A stretch of DNA of 20,454 nt from NCBI GenBank assembly GCA_050734155.1, contig JBOHUD010000097.1, positions 1 to 20,454 of the forward strand. Direction: 5' to 3'. Under the pieces are notes generated by a model. That model did not search any database, had not been told where the DNA came from, and saw nothing but the letters and a program-made list of their open reading frames with translations. Positions 1 through 8,000 of the stretch are shown here, piece after piece. The stretch comes from Aeolococcus sp050734155. GTDB lineage: Bacteria; Chloroflexota; Dormibacteria; Aeolococcales; Aeolococcaceae. The position numbers and the translations under genes were made by a program. How positions within the stretch are numbered: the first letter of the stretch is position 1; each line of letters begins with the position of its first letter.

Positions 1-45
1 CGGCCATGCTAGTCAGCGCAGCGTGGTGCCGGTGGCGCTGCTCCC

Positions 46-51
46 TACAAT
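46..51 (+). promoter_or_regulatory. possible -10 box of mdh
   Basis: The hexamer TACAAT lies about 40 bases before the mdh start and matches the bacterial -10 consensus at five of six positions. No good -35 hexamer is visible 16-18 bases upstream. The implied transcript would have a leader of roughly 35 bases carrying the GGAG ribosome-binding site. The assignment rests on this hexamer alone. Confidence 0.3.
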
Positions 52-91
52 GCGCGCGTCCTTCAGCCGCTCACCGCCGGAGACTGCCACC

Positions 92-1075
92 GTGCGCTTC
101 AAGATCACCGTCGTCGGTGCCGGCAACGTGGGCGCCACGCTGGCCCAGCGTCTCGCCGAGCGCAATTACGCGGACATCGTCCTGGTCGACATCGTGGAGG
201 GGCTGCCCCAGGGCAAGGCGCTCGACATGCTCGAGGCGGGCCCCATCGTCGGGTACGACTCGCTGATCACCGGGACCAATGGCTACGAGGAGACGGCCGG
301 CTCCGACGTGGTGCTGATCACCAGCGGCGTGGCCCGCAAGCCGGGCATGTCCCGCGACGACCTGGTCATGACCAATGCCGCGATCGTGGCAAGCGTCGCC
401 GGCCAGGTGGCCAGGAGATCGCCCCACTCGGTGATCGTGGTGGTGAGCAATCCACTCGATGCCATGGCGCAGGTCGCCAGGGCGGTCAGCGGCTTCCCGC
501 GGGAACGGGTCATCGGCATGGCCGGGGTGCTCGACACCGCCCGGTTCCGCACCTTCGTGGCCCAGGAGCTCGGCGCCTCGGTGGCGGACGTCGCCGCCTA
601 CGTGCTCGGCGGCCACGGGGACACCATGGTGCCCCTCACCACACTGACCACGGTGGCGGGTGTCCCCGTGGCCGATCTCATCGCCGGCGACCGGCTCGAC
701 AGCATCGTGCAGCGCGCCCGCGACGGCGGCGCCGAGATCGTCGGCCTGCTCAAGACCGGAAGCGCCTACTACGCGCCCTCGGCGGCAGCGGCGCAGATGA
801 CTGACGCCATCCTCCTCGACACCCGCCAGGTGCTGCCCTGCGCGGTGTACCTGGAGGGCGAGTACGGCATCAGCGGGCTCTACACGGGTGTGCCCGCGCG
901 GCTGGGTGGCGGCGGCCTGGTCGAAGTCATCGAGGTGTCGCTCTCGGACGCGGACCGCGCCGCGCTCCATCGCTCGGCGGCATCCGTCCGGCAACTGGTG
1001 GAGCTGGTGGATTCGCGTCGGGCCGACATCGACCCATCCATGCCCGCGCTCGGCGAGGCGGTGACGGTGGGCTGA
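92..1075 (+). CDS. mdh: malate dehydrogenase (LDH-like, NAD-dependent)
   Basis: It interconverts malate and oxaloacetate with NAD in the cytoplasm (TCA cycle). The protein is 327 residues, normal for the family. An N-terminal Rossmann motif GAGNVG (9-14) is followed by Asp33 at the end of the second strand, which favours NAD. Arg82 in ARKPGMSR is the residue that separates malate from lactate dehydrogenases, with Arg88 after it. Asp148 and Arg151 (LDTARFR) and the catalytic His175 (GGHGDTMVPL) are present. I chose GTG at 92 because GGAG lies nine bases upstream and translation then begins directly on the first beta strand; an upstream in-frame start would add 23 unlikely residues. Its end converges on the sdh operon across 15 bases containing a GGGCCGGCCC palindrome. 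The family is secure; exact substrate preference is inferred from Arg82. Confidence 0.95.
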   Translation: MRFKITVVGAGNVGATLAQRLAERNYADIVLVDIVEGLPQGKALDMLEAGPIVGYDSLITGTNGYEETAGSDVVLITSGVARKPGMSRDDLVMTNAAIVASVAGQVARRSPHSVIVVVSNPLDAMAQVARAVSGFPRERVIGMAGVLDTARFRTFVAQELGASVADVAAYVLGGHGDTMVPLTTLTTVAGVPVADLIAGDRLDSIVQRARDGGAEIVGLLKTGSAYYAPSAAAAQMTDAILLDTRQVLPCAVYLEGEYGISGLYTGVPARLGGGGLVEVIEVSLSDADRAALHRSAASVRQLVELVDSRRADIDPSMPALGEAVTVG

Positions 1076-1090
1076 GCCGGGGCCGGCCCG

Positions 1091-1369
1091 TCAGCCCGGC
1101 GGCGCCTCCCCGGGTTCGTCCCCGGGCCGGGCTGCAGCGGTGGCGGGGTCGAGATCCTCCGGGGCCGGCGCCGCCGCCACCGGGACCTCGACACGCGGCG
1201 GCCTGTAGCGCACCCCAAAGAAGGGTCCAACCGTCATCAGGATCCCGATGAAGGCATCGCGCAGGTCGGAGTCCGCCCGGCCTCCATGGGGCGGCTGGGC
1301 GCGGCGTCCCAGCGCCCACACCACGAGCGTCATCAGCACCAGCGCCGCGATCACGATCGCCGCGGTCAT
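1091..1369 (-). CDS. small membrane protein, last gene of the sdh operon
   Basis: This is a 92-residue protein I do not recognise. Residues 1-21 form a strongly hydrophobic N-terminal segment, probably a membrane anchor. A second, weaker hydrophobic stretch at about 40-52 is followed by a Pro/Ala/Glu-rich, probably disordered tail. It starts 15 bases after the sdhB stop on the same strand, so it is very likely co-transcribed with sdhCAB. That position raises the possibility of an accessory or assembly factor of the dehydrogenase, which is inference only. No clear Shine-Dalgarno sequence is visible. The chief alternative is a chance open frame in GC-rich DNA, but the membrane segment and operon position argue for a real gene. 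Confidence 0.6.
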   Translation of the reverse strand: MTAAIVIAALVLMTLVVWALGRRAQPPHGGRADSDLRDAFIGILMTVGPFFGVRYRPPRVEVPVAAAPAPEDLDPATAAARPGDEPGEAPPG

Positions 1370-1384
1370 GGCATGGGCACCGGC

Positions 1385-2251
1385 CTAACCGGCAGCCTCC
1401 CCCGCCGGTGGCCCGGCCTGGGGGTCACGGCTGCCGAACATCCTGCGGCCCACCCAGCGGACCGGGTCCCAGTGCCTGTCGGCGACCCGCTCCTTGAGCG
1501 GGATGATGGCGTTGTCGGTGATGTGGATGTGCTCCGGGCACACCTCGGTGCAGCACTTGGTGATGTTGCAATAGCCGAGGCCGCCCTCATCGCGGGTCTG
1601 CTCGGTGCGATCGAGCACGTCCTTGGGGTGCATCTCCAGGCCGGCGACGCGGACGAAGAAGCGCGGCCCGTAGAAGCGGTCCGAGAGGCCGTGGGTGCGG
1701 TTGATGTGGCAAACGTCCTGGCACAGGTAGCACTCGATGCACTTGCGGAACTCGAACAACCGGTCGATGTCGGCCTGCTGGATGCGCCACGGCGTGCCGT
1801 CGTCGGGAGCTGCCGTGAATGGTGGAATCTGCGCGTTGATCTCGTAGTTGCGCGACACGTCGGTGACCAGGTCCTTGATCAGCGGGAAAGCCTTCATCGG
1901 CCGCACCGTGATCGGTCCCGCCCGCAGCTCGTCGATGCGCGTCTTGCACATCAACCTCGGCTGGCCGTTGATCTCTGCGCTGCACGACCCGCACTTGGCT
2001 GCCTTGCAGTTCCAGCGCGCCGCCAGGTCGGTGTCCAGGTTGTGCTGGATGTGGTGGATGGCATCGAGCACCACCATGCCGGTGACACTGGGCACCTGGT
2101 AGGCGACGTCCCCCTGCTCGTCGTCGGGGGTGCCGCGGAAGACGCTGACTGTGATCATCTCGCCGGTGAGGCCGGGATCCGGCACGCTCACCGCGACAGC
2201 TTCGCCGGCCTCGTGCGGAGTGGGGGTCGGGCGTGTCTCGAGCGTGGTCAC
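1385..2251 (-). CDS. sdhB: succinate dehydrogenase iron-sulfur subunit (Sdh1 type)
   Basis: It carries electrons from the SdhA flavin to the membrane quinone site. The protein has 288 residues. The N-terminal ferredoxin-like domain binds a 2Fe-2S cluster through Cys82, Cys87, Cys90 and Cys102. The C-terminal domain has CIECYLCQDVC (171-181) and CNITKCCTEVC (228-238) for the 4Fe-4S and 3Fe-4S clusters. The residue after Cys181 is His rather than the Pro seen in E. coli SdhB, as I recall for actinobacterial Sdh1 proteins. The GTG start overlaps the sdhA stop by four bases (GTGA), indicating translational coupling. The gene lies third in the minus-strand operon after sdhC and sdhA. About 30 residues at the N-terminus precede the conserved fold. 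Confidence 0.95.
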   Translation of the reverse strand: MTTLETRPTPTPHEAGEAVAVSVPDPGLTGEMITVSVFRGTPDDEQGDVAYQVPSVTGMVVLDAIHHIQHNLDTDLAARWNCKAAKCGSCSAEINGQPRLMCKTRIDELRAGPITVRPMKAFPLIKDLVTDVSRNYEINAQIPPFTAAPDDGTPWRIQQADIDRLFEFRKCIECYLCQDVCHINRTHGLSDRFYGPRFFVRVAGLEMHPKDVLDRTEQTRDEGGLGYCNITKCCTEVCPEHIHITDNAIIPLKERVADRHWDPVRWVGRRMFGSRDPQAGPPAGEAAG

Positions 2252-4068
2252 GAGACGCTCTCCGCGGCCACGGCGGCGGCCCTGGCCTCGGGACGGAGCT
2301 GTCCCTTGGGAAGCTTGGCGGGATCATAGAACCGGCTCCGGCTGAGCAGCTGCACCAGGTTGTCGGGCATGGGCGCCAGCGGCACCGCCTCCACCCTCAT
2401 CCGGTCACCTTCGCGACGGCACACGTAGTTGATCTTGCCCTGCTCGGCATCCTGCTCGAGAAAGTCGAAGCGCCATTGCGACCCGCGGCTCTCCTGGCGG
2501 CGCAGCGCGCTGCGCACGATGGCCTCGCTGACCGTGAGCATGAAGGTGACGTCTCTGCACGTTTGCCAGCCCGGGTTGAGGACGCGGCGACCGACGACAC
2601 GCAGCCGGGAGCTGCGTTCGCGCAGCTCCATGATGGCGGAGAGCGCGCGCTGCAGGGATTGCTCGCTGCGCCCGATGCCAGCGTCGTCCTGCATCGCCGC
2701 CTGCAGGGCGGCATGGAGGTGGTAGGGGTTCTCACGGCCCGTCCATCCATGGCGGCTGTCCAGCGGGTCGAAGAGGGCCGCCTGCTCCCTCTCCACCTCC
2801 CGCTCGTCGACGTCGCGTTTGGCCCCGCTGCTGCGGGCGTATTCCGCCGCGGCTACCCCGGCGCGCCGGCCGAACACCAGGATGTCTCCCAGCGAGTTGC
2901 CGCCCAGCCGGTTGGCCCCGTGCAGGCCACCCGCCACCTCCCCCGCCGCATAGAGACCGGGGACGGTGGTCGCCGCCGTCTCCGCGTCGACGCGCACCCC
3001 ACCCATGGTGTAGTGGATCGTCGGGCCCACCTCCATCCGTTCCTTGGTGATGTCCACCGAGGCCAGCGCATGGAACTGCTCGTACATCGAGGGCAGCTTG
3101 CGCAGGATGTAGGCGGCGCCGCGGTGGGTGATGTCGAGAAAGGCGCCGCCGTGCGGCGAACCGCGGCCCGCCTTGACCTCCTTGTAGATGGACCGCGACA
3201 CCACGTCGCGGGAGCTCAGCTCCTTCTTGACCGGGTCGTATTCCAGCATGAAGCGCTTGCCCTCACTGTTGAAGAGCAGACCTCCCTCGCCGCGGACCGC
3301 CTCGGTGACCAGGATGCCGCGGGCCCCCGGCGGCCAGATCATGCCGGTGGGATGGAACTGCACGAACTCCATGTCGAGCAGCTCGGCGCCCGCCTCGTAC
3401 GCCATGGCGGCCCCGTCACCGGTCCCCTCCCAGCTGTTGCTGGTGTAGCGATACATCCGCCCCCAGCCACCGCTGGCGATGACGGTGGCACCCGCCTTGA
3501 TGACCACGAACCTGCCGTCGTTGCGGTTGTAGCCCATGGCTCCGATCACGCGGTCGCCGTTCTTGAGCAGGCGGGTCAGCGTGTACTCCATGAAGCACTG
3601 CGTCCCGGGCGTGTGGACCATCCTGTCCTGGCAGGTGCGGATCAGCTCCAGCCCGGTGCGGTCGCCCACGTGTGCCAGTCGTCGATGGCTGTGCGCGCCG
3701 AAGGCCCGCTGCATGATCCGGCCGTCGTCGGTGCGGTCGAACAGGCCGCCCCAGCGCTCCAGCTCGTAGACGCGGTCGATCACCTCGTGCGCGTAGATCT
3801 CCACCATGCGCCAGTTGTTGAGCAGCTGGCCGCCCAGCATGGTGTCGGCGAAGTGCACCTCCCAGCTGTCCTCGCTCTCCACGTTGCCCAGACCCGCGGC
3901 GATCCCACCCTCAGCCATGACCGTGTGGGCCTTGCCGAGCAGCGACTTGGTGACCACGATCGTGCTGCATCCCGCTTCGGCGGCGGCGACGGCGGCGCGC
4001 ATGCCCGCCCCCCCGGCGCCGATCACCAGCACGTCGCACTCGTGGGTCAGGTAGCTCTCCGATGGCAC
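2248..4068 (-). CDS. sdhA: succinate dehydrogenase flavoprotein subunit (Sdh1 type)
   Basis: It oxidises succinate to fumarate using covalently bound FAD, and with SdhB and SdhC forms complex II on the inner face of the membrane. The protein has 606 residues, typical of SdhA. The N-terminal dinucleotide fold has GAGGAG (17-22). His48 in KAHTVMAEGG is the expected covalent FAD attachment site. FHPTG (238-242) and EAVRGEGG (256-263) belong to the substrate and capping region, and HYTMGG follows further on. I chose the GTG at 4068 because it begins just before the FAD fold and lies two bases after the sdhC stop; the open frame continues 111 codons upstream, but that part is antisense to sdhC. 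Its stop overlaps the sdhB start. Fumarate reductase is the nearest alternative, but the operon and Sdh1-like anchor favour succinate dehydrogenase. Confidence 0.95.
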   Translation of the reverse strand: MPSESYLTHECDVLVIGAGGAGMRAAVAAAEAGCSTIVVTKSLLGKAHTVMAEGGIAAGLGNVESEDSWEVHFADTMLGGQLLNNWRMVEIYAHEVIDRVYELERWGGLFDRTDDGRIMQRAFGAHSHRRLAHVGDRTGLELIRTCQDRMVHTPGTQCFMEYTLTRLLKNGDRVIGAMGYNRNDGRFVVIKAGATVIASGGWGRMYRYTSNSWEGTGDGAAMAYEAGAELLDMEFVQFHPTGMIWPPGARGILVTEAVRGEGGLLFNSEGKRFMLEYDPVKKELSSRDVVSRSIYKEVKAGRGSPHGGAFLDITHRGAAYILRKLPSMYEQFHALASVDITKERMEVGPTIHYTMGGVRVDAETAATTVPGLYAAGEVAGGLHGANRLGGNSLGDILVFGRRAGVAAAEYARSSGAKRDVDEREVEREQAALFDPLDSRHGWTGRENPYHLHAALQAAMQDDAGIGRSEQSLQRALSAIMELRERSSRLRVVGRRVLNPGWQTCRDVTFMLTVSEAIVRSALRRQESRGSQWRFDFLEQDAEQGKINYVCRREGDRMRVEAVPLAPMPDNLVQLLSRSRFYDPAKLPKGQLRPEARAAAVAAESVS

Positions 4069-4070
4069 GG

Positions 4071-4865
4071 TCAGAAACCCATGTGAGGGTCGACGAACCA
4101 CCCGGCCTGGAGCATGCGGATGTACACGTCGGCGAGGAGCACCGAGAAGAGGCTCACCCAGGCCCACATGGGATGACGGACGTTCAACGCTGTCAACCAG
4201 CGCCAGGCGCGGTGGCGAGCGTTGCCCAGGCGGGCCGTCGAGTAGCAGTCCAGACCGCCGCCGGCGAGGTGGCGAAGTGAGTGGCAGCTGAACGTGTACC
4301 CGCTGAGCAGGACGACGTTGACCAGCAGGATCGCCGTGCCCAGCCCCAATCCCCAGCGGCCGTCGGCTGGATTGTTGAAGGCGATCAGGGCGTCGTACCA
4401 CAGGAATCCGAGGATCACCACAGCGACATACAGTGTGAAGCGGTGCAGGTTGTTGAGCGCCATCGGCAGCTTGGCTTCGCCGCGGTACCTGCGATGGCGC
4501 AGCTCGCCGAGCGCGCAGGCGGGCGGGTCCAGGAAGAAGGAGCGGTAGTACGCCTTGCGGTAGTAGTAGCAGCTGCCCCGGAAGGCCAGCGGGCTGAGCA
4601 GGATGAAGGCGGCGCCGGGAAACGGCCCAAAGAGCTTGCCGTTGTCACCGATCTTCGGGGACCAGAAGGGGGAGAGGTAGGGACCGATCTCGCCGGGGCG
4701 GAAGACGAAGACCGACACCAGGGCGTACAGCCCGAAGCCGCCCAGCACGGTCACCACGCTGAGCGGCAGCAGCCACCATGGCTGGTCACGCCGGAAACGC
4801 TGCAGCAGCGTCGGTCCCGGGTGACCGGCGTCCTGCGCCACCGAGCTGGCGGTGATCTGGGCCAT
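4071..4865 (-). CDS. sdhC: succinate dehydrogenase membrane anchor (Sdh1-type SdhC)
   Basis: This 264-residue membrane protein anchors SdhAB and supplies the quinone site. Hydrophobic segments lie at about 31-55, 84-97, 143-163, 172-193 and 233-253. It is one large anchor rather than the SdhC/SdhD pair, and resembles mycobacterial Sdh1 anchors of about 270 residues. Cysteines at 99, 117, 194 and 207 and histidines at 141, 195 and 199 cluster near membrane ends. Sdh1 of Mycobacterium smegmatis is reported to hold a membrane-embedded Rieske-type 2Fe-2S cluster, and some of these residues could be such ligands (inference). ATG at 4865 follows an AGGGGAGAG purine tract; ATG at 4895 is an alternative start. 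It is the first gene of the operon, with sdhA starting two bases after its stop. Confidence 0.88.
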   Translation of the reverse strand: MAQITASSVAQDAGHPGPTLLQRFRRDQPWWLLPLSVVTVLGGFGLYALVSVFVFRPGEIGPYLSPFWSPKIGDNGKLFGPFPGAAFILLSPLAFRGSCYYYRKAYYRSFFLDPPACALGELRHRRYRGEAKLPMALNNLHRFTLYVAVVILGFLWYDALIAFNNPADGRWGLGLGTAILLVNVVLLSGYTFSCHSLRHLAGGGLDCYSTARLGNARHRAWRWLTALNVRHPMWAWVSLFSVLLADVYIRMLQAGWFVDPHMGF

Positions 4866-4917
4866 CTCTCCCCTGGCGCCGGCGGCTCGGCGCATCGGTG
4901 CAGAACAAGCGCGAACT

Positions 4918-5038
4918 GGACTTGATCGTAGCGAATGTGGCATCGATCCTGAGCGAGAGCGCCCGGACATCGCCGCGAACGCGTCAACCTTGGGACTTGA
5001 TCGCGCAACCAAACCCTGTCAAGCTGCCATGGCATCGA
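4918..5038. repeat. two motifs each duplicated in the sdh-glt divergent control region
   Basis: The 11-mer GGACTTGATCG occurs at 4918-4928 and 4993-5003, with starts 75 bases apart. The 9-mer TGGCATCGA occurs at 4938-4946 and 5030-5038. Motif order is the same in both units, but the inner spacing differs (9 versus 26 bases). All four copies lie in the 177-bp gap between the divergent sdhC and gltB starts. They could be operator sites or a partly duplicated promoter; TTGATC inside the 11-mer also resembles a -35 box. The copies are read directly; the function is inferred. Confidence 0.55.
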
Positions 5039-5042
5039 ACGG

Positions 5043-8000
5043 ATGAGCGCCCCACCGCCGACCGACCGCGATCTGCGCGACCCGCGGTTCGAGCGCGATG
5101 GGTGCGGAGTCGCCTTCGTGGCCACCACGGCCGGGCGCGCCGAGCACCACATTGTCGCCTCGGCACTGCGCGCGCTGGTGAACCTGGGGCATCGCGGAGC
5201 CACCGGCGCCGATCCCGACACCGGCGACGGTGCCGGCATCCTCCTCCAGGTCCCGCACGAGTTTCTGCGCTCGGCCTCCGCCGTCCAGCTTCCCGCCGCC
5301 GGCGAGTACGGGGTGGGCATGGTGTTCCTGCCCCGCGCGGCGGCAGCCCGCAGCCTGGCGGAGACCCTGATCGCCGGCTGCTGCGCCGCGGAGGGTGTAC
5401 GCCTGCTCGGCTGGCGCGATGTGCCGGTTGACCCCGATGTTCCGGGGACCACCGCGCGGGCAGGCATGCCCCGCATCCGCCAGTTCTTCGTCGCCGCCGT
5501 GGGGTTGCACGGCGACGCGCTCGAGCGCCGGCTCTACGTGCTTCGCCGGGTCATCGAGACGCGGGCTCGGCTGGCCGGGATGAATCGGCATGCCCTGCAC
5601 ATCGCCAGCCTGAGCAGCCGTACGGTTGTCTACAAGGGGATGCTGACCGCCGAACAGCTGGGGCGCTTCTATGCCGACCTGGGCGACGCCGCGGTGGTGT
5701 CGGCGCTGGCCCTGGTCCACGCGCGCTTCTCCACCAACGTGCTTCCCCGCTGGGACCTGGCCCAGCCGGCCCGGCTCTGTGCCCACAACGGCGAGATAAA
5801 CACCCTGCGGGGCAACGCCGCCTGGATGCGCGCGCGCCAGTCGAAGTTCCAGAGCGCGCTCTTCGGCGACGACGTCGCCAAGATCCGCGATGTCCTCGAC
5901 AGCGACGGCTCGGACTCCACCCAGTTCGACAACGCGCTGGAGCTCCTCACCATGTCCGGCCGCTCCGTCGAGCACGCCATGATGATGATGATTCCCGAGG
6001 CGTGGCACGGCAACGAGCTGCTCGACCCCGAGCGGCGCGCCTTCTACGAGTTCCATGCCAGTTTGCTCGAGCCCTGGGACGGCCCGGCGGCGATCGCCTT
6101 CACCGACGGCCGGCTGGTGGGTGCGTGCCTCGACCGCAACGGCCTCCGACCGGCTCGGTACCTGGTCACCGAAGACGGCCTGGTGGTGATGGCCTCAGAG
6201 GCGGGCGTGCTCGACATCCCCGACGAGCGGATCGTCAAGAAGTGGCGTCTCGATCCCGGCCGTCTCCTGCTCGTCGACACCGAGGCGGGCGCCATCCTCG
6301 ACGACGGGGCCTGCAAGCGGCAGCTCGCCGGTCGCCATCCCTACGCGCAGTGGATCCGCGCCGGCACGGTGCGCCTCGACGAGCTCCCACCCGCCGTCGA
6401 CCAGCAGGAGCCGGACTCGGGCACGCTGCGCATCCGCCAGCACCTCTTCGGCTGGACCGACGAGGACGTGCGCCTGCTGGTGGCCCCGATGGCGGCGCAG
6501 GGCGAGGAGCCCATCGGCTCGATGGGCAACGATGCGCCGCTGGCGGTGCTGAGCAAGCGTCCCCAACCGCTGTTCGCCTACTTCAAGCAGCTCTTCGCGC
6601 AGGTCACCAACCCGCCCATCGACCCCATCAGAGAGGCGTCGGTGATGTCGTTGGTGACCTCCCTGGGAGCCGGGGGGAACCTGCTCGAGCAGGGACCCGC
6701 CCAGGCCGCCCGCCTGGAGCTGCCCCATCCCATCCTCTGCGCCGCCGACCTGGCCACCATCCGCCACGTCACCCAGCGCCAGTTCCCGGCCGAGACGATC
6801 ACCACCGTCTTCCACCGCGGCCAGGGCGTCCGCGGCCTCGAGGAGGGTCTGGAGCGTCTCTGCCGGCTCTCGTCGGAGGCTGTCGCCGCCGGGCGAACCA
6901 TCCTGATCCTCAGCGACCGCGGGGCTGATGCCACGCATGTCCCGATCCCGTCGCTCCTGGCCACGGCCGCAGTGCATCATCACCTCCTCCGCGAGCGCAC
7001 CCGCACCGGCATCGGGCTGGTGGTGGAGAGCGGAGAGCCGCGGGAGGTGGCCCACCTGGCGCTGCTCATCGGCTTCGGCGCCGAGGCGGTCAATCCCCAC
7101 CTGCTGCTCGACACCGCAATCGAGCTGGCGATCAGCGGGGCGGTCGAGAACCTCGACGGCGCGGCCGCGCAGCGCAACGTCATCACCGCGCTGCGCAAGG
7201 GATTGCTCAAGACCATCGCCAAGATGGGCATCTCGACTGTCCTCTCCTACTGCGGAGCCCAGCTCTTCGAGGCGATCGGCCTCTGCGAGGAGCTCGTCGA
7301 GCGCCACTTCACGGGCACGCCGACGCGCATCGGCGGCACCGGGCTGGAACGCATCGCGGCCGATGCGCTGCGCCGCCACGCCCGCGCCTTCCCCAGCAGC
7401 GGCGCTCCCCCCGCCGCGCTCGAGGGCGGCGGCAACTACCAGTGGCGCCGCGACGGCGAGAAGCGGGCGTGGAACCCCGAGGTGATCGGGGCTCTGCAGC
7501 ACGCGGTCCGCTCCGAGTCCGAGGAGCACTTCGCTCACTACGTGGCTCTCGCCGACCGCGAATCGGCCGAACGCCGCACCCTGCGAGGATTGCTCGCGCT
7601 GCGCGAGGCGGACGCGCCTGTACCGCTCGGAGAGGTGGAGGGCGCGGAGACCCTGGTGCGCCGCTTCGCCACCGGGGCCATGTCGCTGGGGTCGATCTCG
7701 CCCGAGATGCACGAGACGCTGGCGATCGCGATGAATCGCATCGGCGGCCGCTCCAACACCGGCGAGGGCGGCGAGGACGGGGCGAGATACGTGCGCGAGG
7801 GCCCGGATTCGAAGCGCAGCGCCATCAAGCAGGTGGCCTCCGCCCGTTTCGGCGTCACCGCGCACTTTCTCGTCAACGCCGACGAGATCCAGATCAAGGT
7901 GGCCCAGGGAGCCAAGCCTGGCGAAGGTGGTCAACTGCCCGGCGACAAGGTCGACGTCACCATCGCCCAGCTGCGCCACGCCACCCCGGGGGTGGGGCTC

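Noticed and set aside
1076..1090. Bidirectional terminator between mdh and the small membrane protein gene
   Set aside because: There is a GGGCCGGCCC palindrome but no T tract on either side, and such palindromes are common at this GC content.
2233..4086. A 617-codon plus-strand frame across sdhA
   Set aside because: It is the antisense of a clear sdhA, with no motif and unnatural composition.
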